DNA of 64,000 bases from Bacteroidales bacterium (GTDB lineage Bacteria; Bacteroidota; Bacteroidia; Bacteroidales; UBA932). This document shows positions 63,329 through 64,000 of the stretch, piece by piece. The DNA is taken from assembly GCA_017509755.1 (NCBI GenBank), contig JAFWOY010000004.1, forward strand, positions 62,001 through 126,000, written 5' to 3'. A program made the position numbers and the translations under genes. The notes beneath the pieces were generated by a model. The model was not told the DNA's origin. It did no database searches and worked only from the letters and a program-made list of their open reading frames with translations. Positions within the stretch are counted from its first letter, which is position 1. Every line of letters starts with the position of its first letter.

Positions 63329-64000
63329 AAGAACGACTCCATCCCGTGATGTTCGCCGGAACCGGCAGCGATGTGGGCAAAAGCATCATCGCCACCGCCT
63401 TTTGCCGGATCTTCCGACAGGACGGCTATACCCCTGCACCGTTTAAGGCGCAGAACATGGCCCTCAACTCCTTTGCCACACCCGACGGACGCGAGATTGG
63501 ACGTGCCCAGGCCGTCCAGGCCGAGGCGGCCGGCATCCCCTGCCATACCGACATGAATCCCCTGCTGCTCAAGCCGCAAAGCGATCATACTTCCCAAGTC
63601 GTCCTCAACGGCAAACCCATCGGCAATCGCGACGCCTACGACTATTTCCGCAAAGAAGGCCGGGAAGAGTTGCGCGAGGCTGTCCATGCCGCATACGACC
63701 GGCTGGCCGCCCGCCACAACCCCATCGTAATGGAAGGCGCCGGCAGCCTGGCCGAAATCAACCTGCGCGATAGCGACCTCGTCAATGTACCCATGGCCAT
63801 GCACGCCGGTGCTGACATCATCCTGGTCGGTGACATCGACCGGGGCGGCGTGTTCGCCAGTGTGTATGGCTCCGTCATGCTGCTGCGTCCCGAGGAAAGG
63901 AAGTACGTGAAAGGCATCTTGATCAACAAGTTCCGGGGCGACCTGCGTCTCTTTGAGGAAGGGCGGCGGATGCTGGAGGAACTCTGCGGGATTCCCGTGT
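63325..64000 (+). CDS. cobQ: Cobyric acid synthase (partial, 3' end off the window)
   Basis: Glutamine-dependent amidase of corrin side chains (CobQ/CbiP). Starts MKERLHPVMFAGTGSDVGKS, with the P-loop-like GTGSDVGKS, then PFKAQNMALNSF, QAEAAGIPCHTDMNP, VMEGAGSLAEINLRDSD and LVGDIDRGGVFAS, all diagnostic of the N-terminal ATPase part. About 225 codons are visible; the GATase domain would lie beyond the window. Confidence 0.94.
   Translation, partial: MKERLHPVMFAGTGSDVGKSIIATAFCRIFRQDGYTPAPFKAQNMALNSFATPDGREIGRAQAVQAEAAGIPCHTDMNPLLLKPQSDHTSQVVLNGKPIGNRDAYDYFRKEGREELREAVHAAYDRLAARHNPIVMEGAGSLAEINLRDSDLVNVPMAMHAGADIILVGDIDRGGVFASVYGSVMLLRPEERKYVKGILINKFRGDLRLFEEGRRMLEELCGIPV

Overview
The window reads as chromosomal DNA of a GC-rich member of the Bacteroidales, most likely from a gut or oral glycan forager. 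The evidence is a SusC/SusD pair, a Bacteroidetes-type Rho with a long disordered insert, a promoter pattern of the TTTG-N19/20-TAnnTTTG type before many genes, few Shine-Dalgarno sequences, and the family-typical rsfS-ftsH-cdsA-psd gene order. Family or genus cannot be fixed from the sequence alone.

Region 1-14.5 kb is a sialoglycan utilization locus on the minus strand. In transcription order it holds an MFS sialic-acid transporter, N-acetylneuraminate lyase, an AGE-type epimerase, a SusC/SusD pair, a two-domain sialate O-acetylesterase, a sialidase and a GH20 hexosaminidase that runs off the left edge. A divergent ROK regulator lies across a 170-bp control region with two promoters and a perfect palindrome. 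Together these would de-O-acetylate, cleave, import and catabolize host sialic acid, then trim the exposed hexosamine.

Region 14.5-22 kb holds a small 2[4Fe-4S] ferredoxin, an unusual Na/Pi cotransporter-PhoU-winged-helix fusion, a nucleoside-deoxyribosyltransferase-like protein, a thioredoxin-nagA-fucosidase operon and an M28 peptidase. Region 22-42 kb is housekeeping: psd, cdsA, ftsH, rsfS, birA, rpe, pepD, dnaA, an amidase, lptD, rho, tRNA-Lys(CTT), clpX, clpP, tig and an M20 peptidase.

Region 42-49 kb is accessory and looks rearranged. It has a transposase-derived gene lacking its catalytic core, an mtgA broken by an in-frame amber codon, an HD hydrolase, a DUF3667 membrane protein, paired chromate-transporter subunits, a nitroreductase and a BASS-type transporter. 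Between them lie several palindromic repeat elements with 25-31-nt arms that share sequence modules; one seems nested in another.

Region 49-64 kb is a cobalamin locus: an AraC regulator, cobU-cobT-cobS, then (after a GH51 arabinofuranosidase and a lipoprotein) a minus-strand cluster of four fused enzymes (CbiH-CbiC, CbiE-CbiT, CbiG-CbiF, CbiJ-CbiD), a nucleoside hydrolase, a PduO-type adenosyltransferase and the start of cobyric acid synthase. The CbiD part carries about 45 extra residues encoded by a 134-bp palindrome. This in-frame palindromic insertion and the transporter-PhoU-winged-helix fusion are the most notable discoveries here.
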